A stretch of 30,071 bases of DNA from JADGGV01 sp035715725. Lineage in GTDB: Bacteria > Gemmatimonadota > Gemmatimonadetes > Longimicrobiales > RSA9. The notes under the pieces are model-generated. The model did no database searches and was not told where the DNA came from. It worked only from the letters and a program-made list of their open reading frames with translations. This document shows, one piece after another, positions 8,654 to 16,019 of the stretch (positions within the stretch are counted from its first letter, which is position 1; each line of letters starts with the position of its first letter). A program made the position numbers and the translations under genes. The stretch lies in assembly GCA_035715725.1 (NCBI GenBank), contig DASTKT010000166.1, positions 1 through 30,071 of the forward strand. The letters run 5' to 3'.

Positions 8654-10215
8654 CGGTTGATGATCTCCTGGAGGACCTGGACGGCGCGCGGATCCTTCGA
8701 CTGCGACAGCCAGAAGATCGCCTTCTTGCGCAGCTGCGGGTCCTTCTCGTTCCGGGCGAGGTCGATCATCTTGTCGATGAAGGCCGGATCCCGGCGCTGC
8801 GAGTAGGCGAAGATCAGCTGCTCCTTGATCTCCCGGTCGGTGCTGCGATCATAGAGGGCGACGAGGTCCGCCGCCGGTGCGCCGCCCTGCGCCGCCCAGA
8901 AGAGTGCCTTCTTGCGGATCTCCACCGGCTGGTCGCTCCCCATGGCGACGTCCATCAGCCACTTCCCGTTCATCTCCCGCCCCATCTGCGAGAGCGAGAA
9001 CAGGATCCGCTCCTTCAGGTCCGCGTCCCGGGTGCGGGCGAACAGGTCGCGCAGGAACTGGGCGTTCTGCGGCGAGCGGCTCTGCCCGATCCAGAACACG
9101 GCCTTCGCCCGCAGCTCCGGCGCGGCTGCGTCGGACAGCGCATAGCCGCGCAGCGCCGCGGCCGCCTTCTCGCTGTGGTGCTGCGAGAGCGCGAACAGCG
9201 CCTTCTCCTGGACCTCCCGGTCCGTCGTGGAGCGCAGCACGTCCTGCAGCGCATCCACCGCCTCGTCGCCCGAGACCTGCGAGAGCCAGAAGACCGCCTG
9301 CCCGCGCACGTCCACGTCCGGATCCTCGCGCACGGTCCGCATGAGGATCGCGGCGGTCTCCGGCGTCCGCTTCTGCGAGACCAGGAACACGGCCTTCCGG
9401 CGCAGCGCGGCCGAGCACGCGTCCCGGCGCGCCAGCACCTGCCGCAGGATCGGCATCGCCTGGTCCGCGCTCATCTGCAGGAGCGCGTTCAGCGCCGCGA
9501 TCCGCATGTCGCTCTCGTCGTCCTCGCTGGGGCACCCTTGCCGCGCCTTCCCCGCGTCATCGGCCCTCTGCGTGACCCGCCCGGCGGCCTCCGCGTCGCC
9601 GCGCCGCGCCAACTCGCCGTTGATGCGCGTCGCCAGCGTCTCCGCGTCGCCGCGGGTGCCCGCGTTCGGGTAGCGCGTGCCCTGCACCTCGAGCGCGGAC
9701 AGCGCCGAGCGCAGCTCGCCGCTCCCTCCGCTCCGGTAGAGCGCGAACGCCTGCCAGTAGAGCGCGTCCGGCGCGTAGGCCGACCGCGGGTAGCGCGACG
9801 CCACCGCCGCGAACAGCTCCGCCGCCCGCTGGTAGTCGCCGCCGTTGAGCGCCTGCCGAGCGCTGCGGTACAGCGAGTCCGCGGGGTCGCCCTGCCGCCA
9901 CGCGGGCGGCGGGAACGTCGCCAGCTCCGGCTCGCCGGCCACCGCCGCCTCGGCGGCGACGGCCTCGGCCGCCGAGGCGGCCGCGACGGCCTCCGCCAGC
10001 GGTGCACCGGCACGGACGGCCTCGGCCAGCGCCGCGAGGGTCGCCGGCGCCGCGGCCAGCGCCCCGCGGGCGACCGCCGGCTCGTCCGCACCCGCGGCCG
10101 CCGCCGCCCGCGCCATGGGCGCCGCCCCGCCGACCGGCGTCTGCGTCCACCCGGCCGCGCCCATCGTGAAGGTCCCCAGCGCCGCCGCCAGGATGACCAG
10201 GGTATGCGTGCGCAT
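8650..10215 (-). CDS. Exported protein with TPR-like domain and nine HEAT repeats
   Basis: 521 residues from an ATG preceded by GGAG at good spacing. Order seen: signal peptide (about 1-25); a long Ala-rich low-complexity linker (about 30-100); a TPR-like segment resembling YbgF/BamD repeats (SLYRSARQALNGGDYQRAAE, then YPRSAYAPDALYWQAFALY); then nine HEAT-type repeats of about 31-32 residues from about 236 to the end. Most repeats hold the word K-A-[VIL]-F-[WA]-x-[SAG]-Q, for example KAVFWLSQ-like and KAIFWLSQ at the C-terminus, an unusually regular pattern. It starts 11 nt after the membrane protein gene and overlaps the shorter paralogue by ATGA. Likely a periplasmic protein-interaction scaffold produced together with the sigma factor; the true ligand is unknown. 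Confidence 0.86.
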   Translation of the reverse strand: MRTHTLVILAAALGTFTMGAAGWTQTPVGGAAPMARAAAAAGADEPAVARGALAAAPATLAALAEAVRAGAPLAEAVAAASAAEAVAAEAAVAGEPELATFPPPAWRQGDPADSLYRSARQALNGGDYQRAAELFAAVASRYPRSAYAPDALYWQAFALYRSGGSGELRSALSALEVQGTRYPNAGTRGDAETLATRINGELARRGDAEAAGRVTQRADDAGKARQGCPSEDDESDMRIAALNALLQMSADQAMPILRQVLARRDACSAALRRKAVFLVSQKRTPETAAILMRTVREDPDVDVRGQAVFWLSQVSGDEAVDALQDVLRSTTDREVQEKALFALSQHHSEKAAAALRGYALSDAAAPELRAKAVFWIGQSRSPQNAQFLRDLFARTRDADLKERILFSLSQMGREMNGKWLMDVAMGSDQPVEIRKKALFWAAQGGAPAADLVALYDRSTDREIKEQLIFAYSQRRDPAFIDKMIDLARNEKDPQLRKKAIFWLSQSKDPRAVQVLQEIINR

Positions 10216-10226
10216 GATCGTCTCCT

Positions 10227-11129
10227 TCAGGTTCCTGCGGACACCGGGCCGGCGGGCACCACCGTCCGGATCCTCGGCAGGACGTCGCGTTGCGTCAGTG
10301 CGTGCTCGATCAGTTGCAGGTCCTCCGAGCGCGCGCCCCCCGGCCGGAGCTGGACGATCTGGGCGAGGACCAGCTCGAGGTCCTCGAGAAGCCCCCGGAT
10401 CTTCGGGTCGCCGGCGGCCGGCGAGTCCAGCAGGAGGCGCGTGCTCGACAGTACATCCCGGGCCCAGGCGGCGAGCTGCGGGTCCACCGCCCGCTGCCGC
10501 TCCGCGTCCGTCCGGAAGGACGTGAGCAGCAGCTCGGCCTGGTTCAGCGTCTGGACGGCGGCGAAGCGGTACAGCGTCCGGCTCCGCGCGCCTTCGCCGG
10601 ACTCGCGGGCGCCCGCCGGCAGCGGATTCGGCGCCGCCCCCTCGACCGGGCCGCCGGGTGCCGGGCGGGTCGCGCGCCCGGTCTCGCGCTCCGAAGGCGG
10701 CGCGGGCGCCTCCTCGCCCGGCGCGACCGCCAGGCTCGGCGACGCCGCCGGGCTCGTCGGCCCGGGGCCGGCCGCGGCCGGCCCCTCGGGACCGGCCGCC
10801 GGTGCGGCCCCGCCGGCGGGAGCGCCGGCGACGCGCGTGGCCGCGGGTTGCTGCTGCAGCCGCGTGAGCCGGCCGAGCGCGATGCCGAGCGCCAGCATCG
10901 CCGCCAGCGGCAGCGCCCGCAGCGTCCACCAGCCGAGTCCGCGCGCCGGCCGCGCCGGCCCGGGCTCGACCCGGAGCGGCGGCGCCGCCGCCCCGCCGTC
11001 GCCTCGATCCGGCTCCGTCCGGGCCGCGCGAATCCGCTCCCACATCGCGTCCCGCGGCGTCGCGGGCGGCGGGTTGTACAGCTCCCGCGCCGCGCCCTGG
11101 AGGAAGTCCTCGAACCGATCCTCGCTCAT
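10227..11129 (-). CDS. Single-span membrane protein in anti-sigma position
   Basis: 300 residues. The ATG shares an ATGA overlap with the sigma-factor stop and has GGGAG about 10 nt upstream; an alternative ATG at 11138 is too close to that site. Seen: a cytoplasmic acidic/helical N-terminus (SEDRFEDFLQGAARELYNPPP, about 1-60), one transmembrane helix (about 66-86, WWTLRALPLAAMLALGIALG), a Pro-Ala-rich linker (about 90-180), and a helical C-terminal domain (about 185-300) that should lie outside the membrane. This layout and its place directly after an ECF sigma gene suggest an anti-sigma factor, but the zinc-binding HxxxCxxC anti-sigma motif is absent and I do not recognise a named family. 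Inference rests on context. Confidence 0.72.
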   Translation of the reverse strand: MSEDRFEDFLQGAARELYNPPPATPRDAMWERIRAARTEPDRGDGGAAAPPLRVEPGPARPARGLGWWTLRALPLAAMLALGIALGRLTRLQQQPAATRVAGAPAGGAAPAAGPEGPAAAGPGPTSPAASPSLAVAPGEEAPAPPSERETGRATRPAPGGPVEGAAPNPLPAGARESGEGARSRTLYRFAAVQTLNQAELLLTSFRTDAERQRAVDPQLAAWARDVLSSTRLLLDSPAAGDPKIRGLLEDLELVLAQIVQLRPGGARSEDLQLIEHALTQRDVLPRIRTVVPAGPVSAGT

Positions 11130-11668
11130 CTCGCCCATTCTCCCGCAAAGTCGGCCAGCTTCTCCCGCAGCGCCGCGCGGGCCCTGAAGAGCCGCGCCTT
11201 CGACGTCCCTTCCGGGATCTCCAGCGTCCGGCCGATCTCCTCGTGCGTGAAGCCTTCCACGTCGTGCATGACGAACACGAGCCGGTAGTGCTCCGCGAGC
11301 CCGTCGACCGCTCGCTTCAGCCGCTCCTTCAGGTCCGGCTCGGCCTCGCACCGCACCACGCCGACCTCGACCGCGTCGTCCAGGTCCGTCTCCCGCTCGC
11401 GCAGCCGCTTCACCTTCCGCAGCCCGTTCAGGATCACCGACACCGCCACGGTGTGCAGCCACGTCGAGAAGGCCGAATCCCCGCGGAACTCCTTCAGCCG
11501 CCCGAACGCCCGGATGAACGCGTCCTGCGTGAAGTCCTGCGCCATGTCCTCGCTCCCGGTCATCCGGTACGCCAGGCGATAGACGCGGTCCACGTGCGCG
11601 TCGTAGAGCGCACGCTGCGCCAGATCGTCTCCCGTGACCGCTCGAGCGATCAACTGCCGTTCGTCCAC
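11126..11668 (-). CDS. ECF-type RNA polymerase sigma factor
   Basis: 180 residues from a GTG start. Region 2 (about 10-80) includes YRLAYRMTGSEDMAQDFTQDAFIRAF, which binds the core enzyme and the -10 element; region 4 (about 115-170) has the helix-turn-helix GFTHEEIGRTLEIPEGTSKARLF (split here by function), which reads the -35 element. Region 3 is absent, as expected for group 4 sigma factors. It directs transcription of a dedicated regulon, likely including its own operon: the stop overlaps the next gene, and a candidate ECF promoter lies about 40 nt upstream. The ribosome binding site is weak, so expression may be kept low. The signal is unknown. Confidence 0.93.
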   Translation of the reverse strand: MDERQLIARAVTGDDLAQRALYDAHVDRVYRLAYRMTGSEDMAQDFTQDAFIRAFGRLKEFRGDSAFSTWLHTVAVSVILNGLRKVKRLRERETDLDDAVEVGVVRCEAEPDLKERLKRAVDGLAEHYRLVFVMHDVEGFTHEEIGRTLEIPEGTSKARLFRARAALREKLADFAGEWAR

Positions 11669-11706
11669 CCGGGCACCGTGAGCGTGAGTCCGTGGGGCTT
11701 CTGTCG

Positions 11707-11738
11707 ATTAGGACACGATTGCGGAAAAAAGGGTTTCA
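11707..11738 (-). promoter_or_regulatory. Candidate ECF-type promoter of the sigma operon
   Basis: Reading the minus strand, GAAACC (11737-11732) is followed after 17 nt by GTCCTAAT (11714-11707). A GAAC-like -35 and a GTC-containing -10 at 16-17 nt spacing is the usual form of ECF promoters. The -10 lies about 39 nt upstream of the GTG. It is the only AT-richer stretch in the upstream region. Assignment is by pattern only. Confidence 0.4.
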
Positions 11739-12062
11739 GGCGCGCTCCGCGCGCCGCAAGAGGTCGCGCTGCGCGCTCCCGCAAGAGGCCCGCGGCCTGA
11801 CGGCCGCGCGGCCGCAAGAGGGCGCGCTTCGCGCGCCCGCGAGACGTCGGCCCGACGGCCTCCCGCACGGCGCCCCCGGCTGCACGGGGCCCTCTCGGCA
11901 TGCTCCGCGGGCGTCGACCAGGCTCGCGCCAACGGGGGCCCTATGTCCCGCTGGTGAAGGTCGGCCGCCGGCCGTCAGGCCGGCGCCTCTCGCGGGAGGC
12001 GCAGCCGACCTCTTGCGGGAGCGCGCCAGCGCGACCTCTTGCGGCCGCGCCTCCGGCGCGGC
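11739..12062. repeat. Inverted array of palindromes joined by CGCAAGAGG words
   Basis: This gene-free stretch is not random. On the plus strand CGCAAGAGG occurs at 11755, 11780 and 11813, with a degenerate copy near 11838; on the other strand it occurs (read as CCTCTTGCG) at 12009 and 12035, with a degenerate CCTCTCGCG at 11986. Between the words lie short palindromes such as GCGCGCTTCGCGCGC and GGCCTGACGGCC. The left (11739-11850) and right (11960-12062) halves are diverged inverted copies: both contain GCAAGAGGTCGCGCTG followed by CGCGCTCC and a second word. The last palindrome ends one base before the stop of the upstream phosphoesterase gene, and the first begins next to the sigma promoter. 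It resembles a REP/BIME-like element; no coding potential is evident. It accounts for most of the 394 nt between the two genes. Confidence 0.7.
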
Positions 12063-12863
12063 CTACCACCGACCGCGCGCTCGCTCCTTCGCCGGCAGCA
12101 CCTCCAGGCACGTCGTCCACCACCCCGTCCGGATCGTATCGATGAACTCGGCGGGGAGGCCCTCGTCGCGCATCTCGTCGGCGAGCGCCTCGTGGTCGTA
12201 GGCGACGGGGATGAACTCGATGTCCAGCGCCTTTCCGGATGCCTCCAGCATCGCGTACCAGACGTCGGTGCGGCCGTCGTTCGCGGGGCGGCCGATCGCG
12301 CCGACGTTCACGTACCAGGAGGCGGCGCCGAGCCGGCGCTGCCAGTGGAGACCGGTGTGGGTGCCGAGGATGACGTCGCAGGCATGATCGCGGGCAAGCT
12401 TCTGCAGGAAGTGGGTGGGCGTGGTGGACTCCCAGAGGAACTCGTTCATCTGGCGGGGGCTGCCGTGGCAGGCGTGGACGCGCAGGTCGCCGAGGCGGAA
12501 GCGCAGCTCGTGCGGCAGCCCGCCGAGCCACGCCCGATTGGCGGGCGAGGTGTGCTCGAACGTGTAGCGGTAGGAGATCCGGGCGTAATGATTGTCACGT
12601 GGGTCCGTGTAGCCGCACTGGCAGTCGTCCAGCCCCCGGGCGATGGAATCGTCGTAGTTGCCCCGGATCGTGCGGACGCCCGCGGCGCGCAGCAGCGGAA
12701 AGACCTTGTCGGGGGAAGGGCCGAACGCTCCGAGGTCGCCGAGGCAGAGCACCGCCTCCGCGCCGCGATCCCGGGCGTCGTCCAGCACGCGGGCCAGCGC
12801 CCGGTGGTTCGAGTACACCCCGCCCAGCACGGCGATCCGGCGCCAGTGCAGCTCCGGCGTCAC
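12063..12863 (-). CDS. Metallophosphoesterase-fold protein with degenerate metal site
   Basis: 266 residues from a GTG that overlaps the stop of the radical SAM gene in GTGA, with GGAGG 9 nt upstream. The fold of the calcineurin-like/YfcE group is recognisable: GD at 42-43, GNYD at 68-71, HGSP at 133-136 and VNVGAIGRPANDG near 190. But the first metal motif, normally D-x-H, reads G15-V-Y17 in AVLGGVYSNHRAL, and the last, normally GHTH, reads G167-T-H-T. Two metal-binding aspartate/histidine positions and one histidine are therefore missing. A CQC motif (81-83) and several conserved-looking stretches (NEFLWESTTPTHFL, GWWTTCLE) are unusual for the family. It may bind one metal, use other ligands, or be a non-enzymatic partner of the radical SAM protein. 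Function unknown. Confidence 0.82.
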   Translation of the reverse strand: MTPELHWRRIAVLGGVYSNHRALARVLDDARDRGAEAVLCLGDLGAFGPSPDKVFPLLRAAGVRTIRGNYDDSIARGLDDCQCGYTDPRDNHYARISYRYTFEHTSPANRAWLGGLPHELRFRLGDLRVHACHGSPRQMNEFLWESTTPTHFLQKLARDHACDVILGTHTGLHWQRRLGAASWYVNVGAIGRPANDGRTDVWYAMLEASGKALDIEFIPVAYDHEALADEMRDEGLPAEFIDTIRTGWWTTCLEVLPAKERARGRW

Positions 12864-13819
12864 GGGCCGTGGCCTCCGCCGGAGGGCACGTTCGCGCAGA
12901 TTGCGCCGCTCTGGTAACAGGTGAAGCACGCCGCCTCGCGCAGCGTGGCGGGCCGCGCCACCGCCTCCGCCAGCGTGCCGCCCAGGCGCGCCGACGGATA
13001 GTCCGGCAGGATCGGGCAGGCATAGACGCCCCGGCTCGTCACGAGCCGCGCGCGGGTGCAGAGCAGCTTGTCGAGGTCGAAGCCGTGCAGCATCTCGTGG
13101 GTCACGCGCTCCTCCGGCAGATACCCGCGCGAGCGCTCCGCCTCCGCGCCGATCCGCAGCGCGGGCAGGATCTTGAGTCGGGGGCGATGGTAGCCGATCC
13201 CCGCCAGCAGCTCGCGGAACGCCGCGAGGAGGCGCTCGCCCTCGGCGTCGTCCCAGCTCTGCATCGCGGTGACGATCGGGAGGAAGCCGGCGGCCACGAG
13301 CCGCTCGAGCCCGTTGAGCGCCCGCCGGAACGCCCCGGCGCCGCGGATCGCGTCGTTGCTCTCCGCCGTCACGCCGTCGAGGCTGACGCGAACTTCCAGC
13401 GAATAGGGGGAGGCCTCGGCCGCGCGCGCCAGCGCCGCGACGCGCCGCGCCGGGAGCAGCGTCGCGTTCGTGAGCACCGTGGCCGGCCCGTGGGCGAGCG
13501 CGTCCCGGAGGATGCCGACCATCTCCCGGTGCATGAACGGCTCGCCGCCCGTGAAGTAGTACTCCTTGACGCCCAGCTCGACGGACTGCTCCAACGCCTC
13601 CCGCACGTCCGCGCGCGAGAGGAACCAGAGCGAGTGGTTGTCGGGGGAGCAGCGGATGAAGCAGTGGCGGCAGCGCAGGTTGCACACGGTGCCGCTCACC
13701 TGGAACCAGAGCTGGTCGAGCGCCGCGAGCGCCGCCGCGGGCGCATGCCGCCCCGGCGCGATGCGGACGAGCGCGGGCGCCCCTTCGGCACGGGCGTGCG
13801 CGGGATGGAATCGGGTCAC
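12860..13819 (-). CDS. Radical SAM protein with extra C-terminal cysteines
   Basis: 319 residues from a GTG with AGGAG just upstream. The radical SAM cluster motif CNLRCRHC is at 46-53 (Cys46, Cys50, Cys53) and TGGEP, which holds SAM, at 90-94. The C-terminal third has Cys254, Cys268, Cys298, Cys301 and Cys308, spaced like a SPASM or twitch auxiliary Fe-S domain, which in known members serves peptide or small-molecule modification. No precursor peptide gene is recognisable next to it. The GTGA overlap with the phosphoesterase-like gene suggests that the two products act together. A 266-nt gap separates it from the divergent flavoprotein gene. The substrate cannot be named from the sequence. 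Confidence 0.88.
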   Translation of the reverse strand: MTRFHPAHARAEGAPALVRIAPGRHAPAAALAALDQLWFQVSGTVCNLRCRHCFIRCSPDNHSLWFLSRADVREALEQSVELGVKEYYFTGGEPFMHREMVGILRDALAHGPATVLTNATLLPARRVAALARAAEASPYSLEVRVSLDGVTAESNDAIRGAGAFRRALNGLERLVAAGFLPIVTAMQSWDDAEGERLLAAFRELLAGIGYHRPRLKILPALRIGAEAERSRGYLPEERVTHEMLHGFDLDKLLCTRARLVTSRGVYACPILPDYPSARLGGTLAEAVARPATLREAACFTCYQSGAICANVPSGGGHGP

Positions 13820-14025
13820 GAGACTCCTGGTGCGGCTCCAGCCGGCTCGCCGCCGGCCGGATCGTTCGGTCTGGCGGCGCGCCGTCCGGCCCGGGACCGG
13901 ACCGCGCCGCGCCCCGGACCGATGTCCGGGCCCCTCGTCGCGCCGCCGTCCGGCACTCCAACCGGCCGCTCGACCGGGCGGTTCCCCGCGAGCGCCGGGC
14001 TCCGCCGGCCGATAGTATACCGCCG

Positions 14026-14059
14026 GCGGGAACCGCGCACACGCGGCCGGGCTTCCCGC
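14026..14059. promoter_or_regulatory. Inverted repeat in the divergent intergenic region
   Basis: GCGGGAA (14026-14032) is matched by TTCCCGC (14053-14059). It lies between the radical SAM gene (-) and the flavoprotein gene (+), ending 26 nt before the latter's ATG. A possible operator or leader hairpin; support is only its symmetry and position. Confidence 0.25.
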
Positions 14060-14085
14060 TCGGACCTCCGCCCGGGGAGCACGCC

Positions 14086-15507
14086 ATGCCAGCGCGACGC
14101 TACGACCTCATCGCCGTCGGCGGCGGCGCCGCCGGCCTCGTCGCCAGCGCGGGCGCCGCGGGGCTCGGCGCCCGCGTGGCGCTCGTCGAACGCGCGCGAC
14201 TCGGCGGCGAATGCCTCTGGACCGGCTGCGTCCCGAGCAAGGCGCTCCTCGCCTGCGCCCGCGCCGCCCGCGACGCCCGCCGCGCCGCGAGCTACGGCAT
14301 CGACGTGGGCGACGTCGCCATCGACTTCCGCCGCGTTCGCGACCACGTCCGCGCCGCGCAGGCCCGGATCGAGCCGCACGACAGCGCCGAGCGCTTCCGC
14401 GGCCTCGGCGTGGACGTCGTGATCGGCACCGCCCGCTTCGTCGGCCCGCGCACGCTCGACGTGGATGGCCGGCGCCTCGAGGGCCGCAACATCGTCGTCG
14501 CCACCGGCTCGCGTCCCGATGCGCCACAGGTCCCCGGCCTCCAGGATGTGCCGTACCTGACCAACGAGACCATCTTCGAGCTGGACGAGCGGCCGGCCTC
14601 GCTCCTCGTCCTCGGCGCGGGCCCCGTCGGACTCGAGCTGGCCCAGGCCTTCGCCGGCCTCGGCTCGGCCGTCACCGTGGTCGAGGCCGCGCCGCGCGTG
14701 CTGCCGCGCGAGGACGCGGAGATCGCGAGCCTGCTCCAGTCCGCGCTCGAGGCGGAGGGGATCCGGCTCCTGCTCGGCCACGAGGTCCGCGCCGCCGCAC
14801 GCACGGCCGCCGGCGTCGCGCTCGACGTGGCCGGCCCGCGCGGCGAGGCCCGGCTCGAGGCGACGGCGCTCCTCGTCGCCACCGGGCGCCGCTCGAACCA
14901 CGCCGACCTCGAGCCCGCCGCCGGCGGCGTCGACGTCGGACGCGACGGCATCGTGGTCGACGACCGCCTCCGCACCACGGCGGAGCGCGTCTGGGCCGCC
15001 GGCGACGCCACCGGCATCCTCCGCTTCACCCACGTCGCCGACTACCAGGCCCGCCTCGTCGTCCGGAACGCGCTCTTCCCGGGATCCGGCCGCGCCGACT
15101 ACGCCGCGGTCCCGCGCGTCACGTTCACGGAGCCCGAGCTCGGCCGCGTCGGCCTCACGGAGGAGGAGGCCCGCGAGCGCCACGGCGACGCCGTCCGCGT
15201 CTGGCGCCATCCGCTCCACGACCTCGACCGCGCCGTGGCCGACGGCTGCACGACCGGCCTGGTCAAGCTCGTCGCCGACCGGCGCGGCCGTCTCCTCGGC
15301 GCCCACGTGCTCGGCCCCCGCGCCGGCGAGGTCGTCGTGGCCCCGACGCTCGCGCTGCGCCATGGCCTCGGCCTCGGCAAGTTGGCCGCGACCGTCTTTC
15401 CCTATCCGACGTACGGAGAGGCCGTCAAGCAGGCGGCGGACGCGCACGTGCGCGCCCGGCTCACCGGCTTCACCCGCCGCCTGGCCGCGTGGCTCGCCAC
15501 GCATTGA
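14086..15507 (+). CDS. FAD-dependent pyridine nucleotide-disulfide oxidoreductase
   Basis: 473 residues, the normal length for the lipoamide dehydrogenase/mercuric reductase family. Seen: FAD-binding GGGAAG (12-17); redox-active Cys43 and Cys48 in GECLWTGCVPSK; the NAD(P)-binding GAGPVGLELAQAFAG near 180; the second FAD motif AERVWAAGDATG near 305; and the C-terminal dimerisation domain. In true lipoamide dehydrogenases the C-terminus has an HPTxxE active-site pair; here it reads Y440-P-T-Y-G-E445, so the catalytic base histidine is replaced by tyrosine. There is no MerA-type terminal Cys pair. It is therefore probably not the E3 of a 2-oxoacid complex; its substrate is unknown. ATG at 14086 with GGGGAG 8 nt upstream. 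Confidence 0.9.
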   Translation: MPARRYDLIAVGGGAAGLVASAGAAGLGARVALVERARLGGECLWTGCVPSKALLACARAARDARRAASYGIDVGDVAIDFRRVRDHVRAAQARIEPHDSAERFRGLGVDVVIGTARFVGPRTLDVDGRRLEGRNIVVATGSRPDAPQVPGLQDVPYLTNETIFELDERPASLLVLGAGPVGLELAQAFAGLGSAVTVVEAAPRVLPREDAEIASLLQSALEAEGIRLLLGHEVRAAARTAAGVALDVAGPRGEARLEATALLVATGRRSNHADLEPAAGGVDVGRDGIVVDDRLRTTAERVWAAGDATGILRFTHVADYQARLVVRNALFPGSGRADYAAVPRVTFTEPELGRVGLTEEEARERHGDAVRVWRHPLHDLDRAVADGCTTGLVKLVADRRGRLLGAHVLGPRAGEVVVAPTLALRHGLGLGKLAATVFPYPTYGEAVKQAADAHVRARLTGFTRRLAAWLATH

Positions 15508-15555
15508 CCGGCGCCGCGGCACCGGCCTCGTCTGTTCGGGGGTTCGTCGCGGAGA

Positions 15556-15957
15556 TCAGCGGATGACGAGCCCCTGCCAGCCGCACTCGCGGCAGGCGCG
15601 GTAGCTCGCGCGGCCACGCAGCACCCAGCGGACCGGCCGGAGCAGCACCGGCGTGCGCTGGCGCAGCGTCCATTCGCCGCAGTTGGGGCACTGCTTCGCG
15701 CGGCTCAGCCAGCCGGCCGGTCCGTGCCCGGCGGAGCGCGCACCGTCGCCCCGTCGCACGCTTCCCGGGCGCGCGCCCGCGGAGCCGTCGTCTGGCTGCG
15801 GCTCCCGTGCATCCGACCTGCCAGGGGTGTCCTTCGAATCCCGCATCGGCTGGCCCGTGCTCGCACGCACCATGCCGGGGTGCGCCCGACCGGCGCGGCC
15901 CGGGTGCCCGGACCGCCTCGCCGGCGCGTGGCGGCCGATGCCGCCGCGGCGCTCCAC
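15556..15957 (-). CDS. Small zinc-ribbon protein
   Basis: 133 residues. The C-terminal 45 residues form a clear zinc ribbon: CPNCG (Cys90, Cys93) and CRECG (Cys122, Cys125) flank a basic, hydrophobic stretch. The first 80 residues are low-complexity, rich in Arg, Gly and Pro, and may be partly non-coding: the GTG at 15957 was chosen because GGAGG lies 7 nt upstream, but ATGs at 15873 and 15846 would give shorter proteins without a good site. Zinc ribbons of this size bind nucleic acid or proteins; no function can be assigned. Its end is 48 nt from the end of the convergent flavoprotein gene. Confidence 0.62.
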   Translation of the reverse strand: MERRGGIGRHAPARRSGHPGRAGRAHPGMVRASTGQPMRDSKDTPGRSDAREPQPDDGSAGARPGSVRRGDGARSAGHGPAGWLSRAKQCPNCGEWTLRQRTPVLLRPVRWVLRGRASYRACRECGWQGLVIR

Positions 15958-15991
15958 CCCGTCGCCTCCATGATACCACTGGCCCGTCTAT

Positions 15992-16019
15992 TTCGCGCTC
16001 CTTACGCGATTTGCGCGAA
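15992..16019. promoter_or_regulatory. Inverted repeat between divergent small genes
   Basis: TTCGCGC (15992-15998) and GCGCGAA (16013-16019) form an inverted repeat in a locally AT-richer stretch 35 nt upstream of the zinc-ribbon GTG. Position and symmetry suggest an operator for the divergent genes; no known regulator consensus is recognised. Confidence 0.3.

Noticed and set aside
10216..11148. N-terminal extension of the long HEAT protein
   Set aside because: The extension lies over the membrane-protein gene; the ATG at 10215 has GGAG and begins a signal peptide.
11739..12062. CRISPR array
   Set aside because: The repeated word is only 9 nt, spacers are palindromic and related to each other, the halves are inverted, and no cas gene is present.
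14014..14019. TATACT (minus strand) as a -10 box for the radical SAM gene
   Set aside because: No matching -35 and nearly 200 nt from the start codon.
12863..14087. Continuous frame upstream of the phosphoesterase gene suggesting a larger fusion protein
   Set aside because: It overlaps the clear radical SAM gene in another frame, its translation is low-complexity, and the GTG at 12863 has a good GGAGG site and a GTGA overlap.
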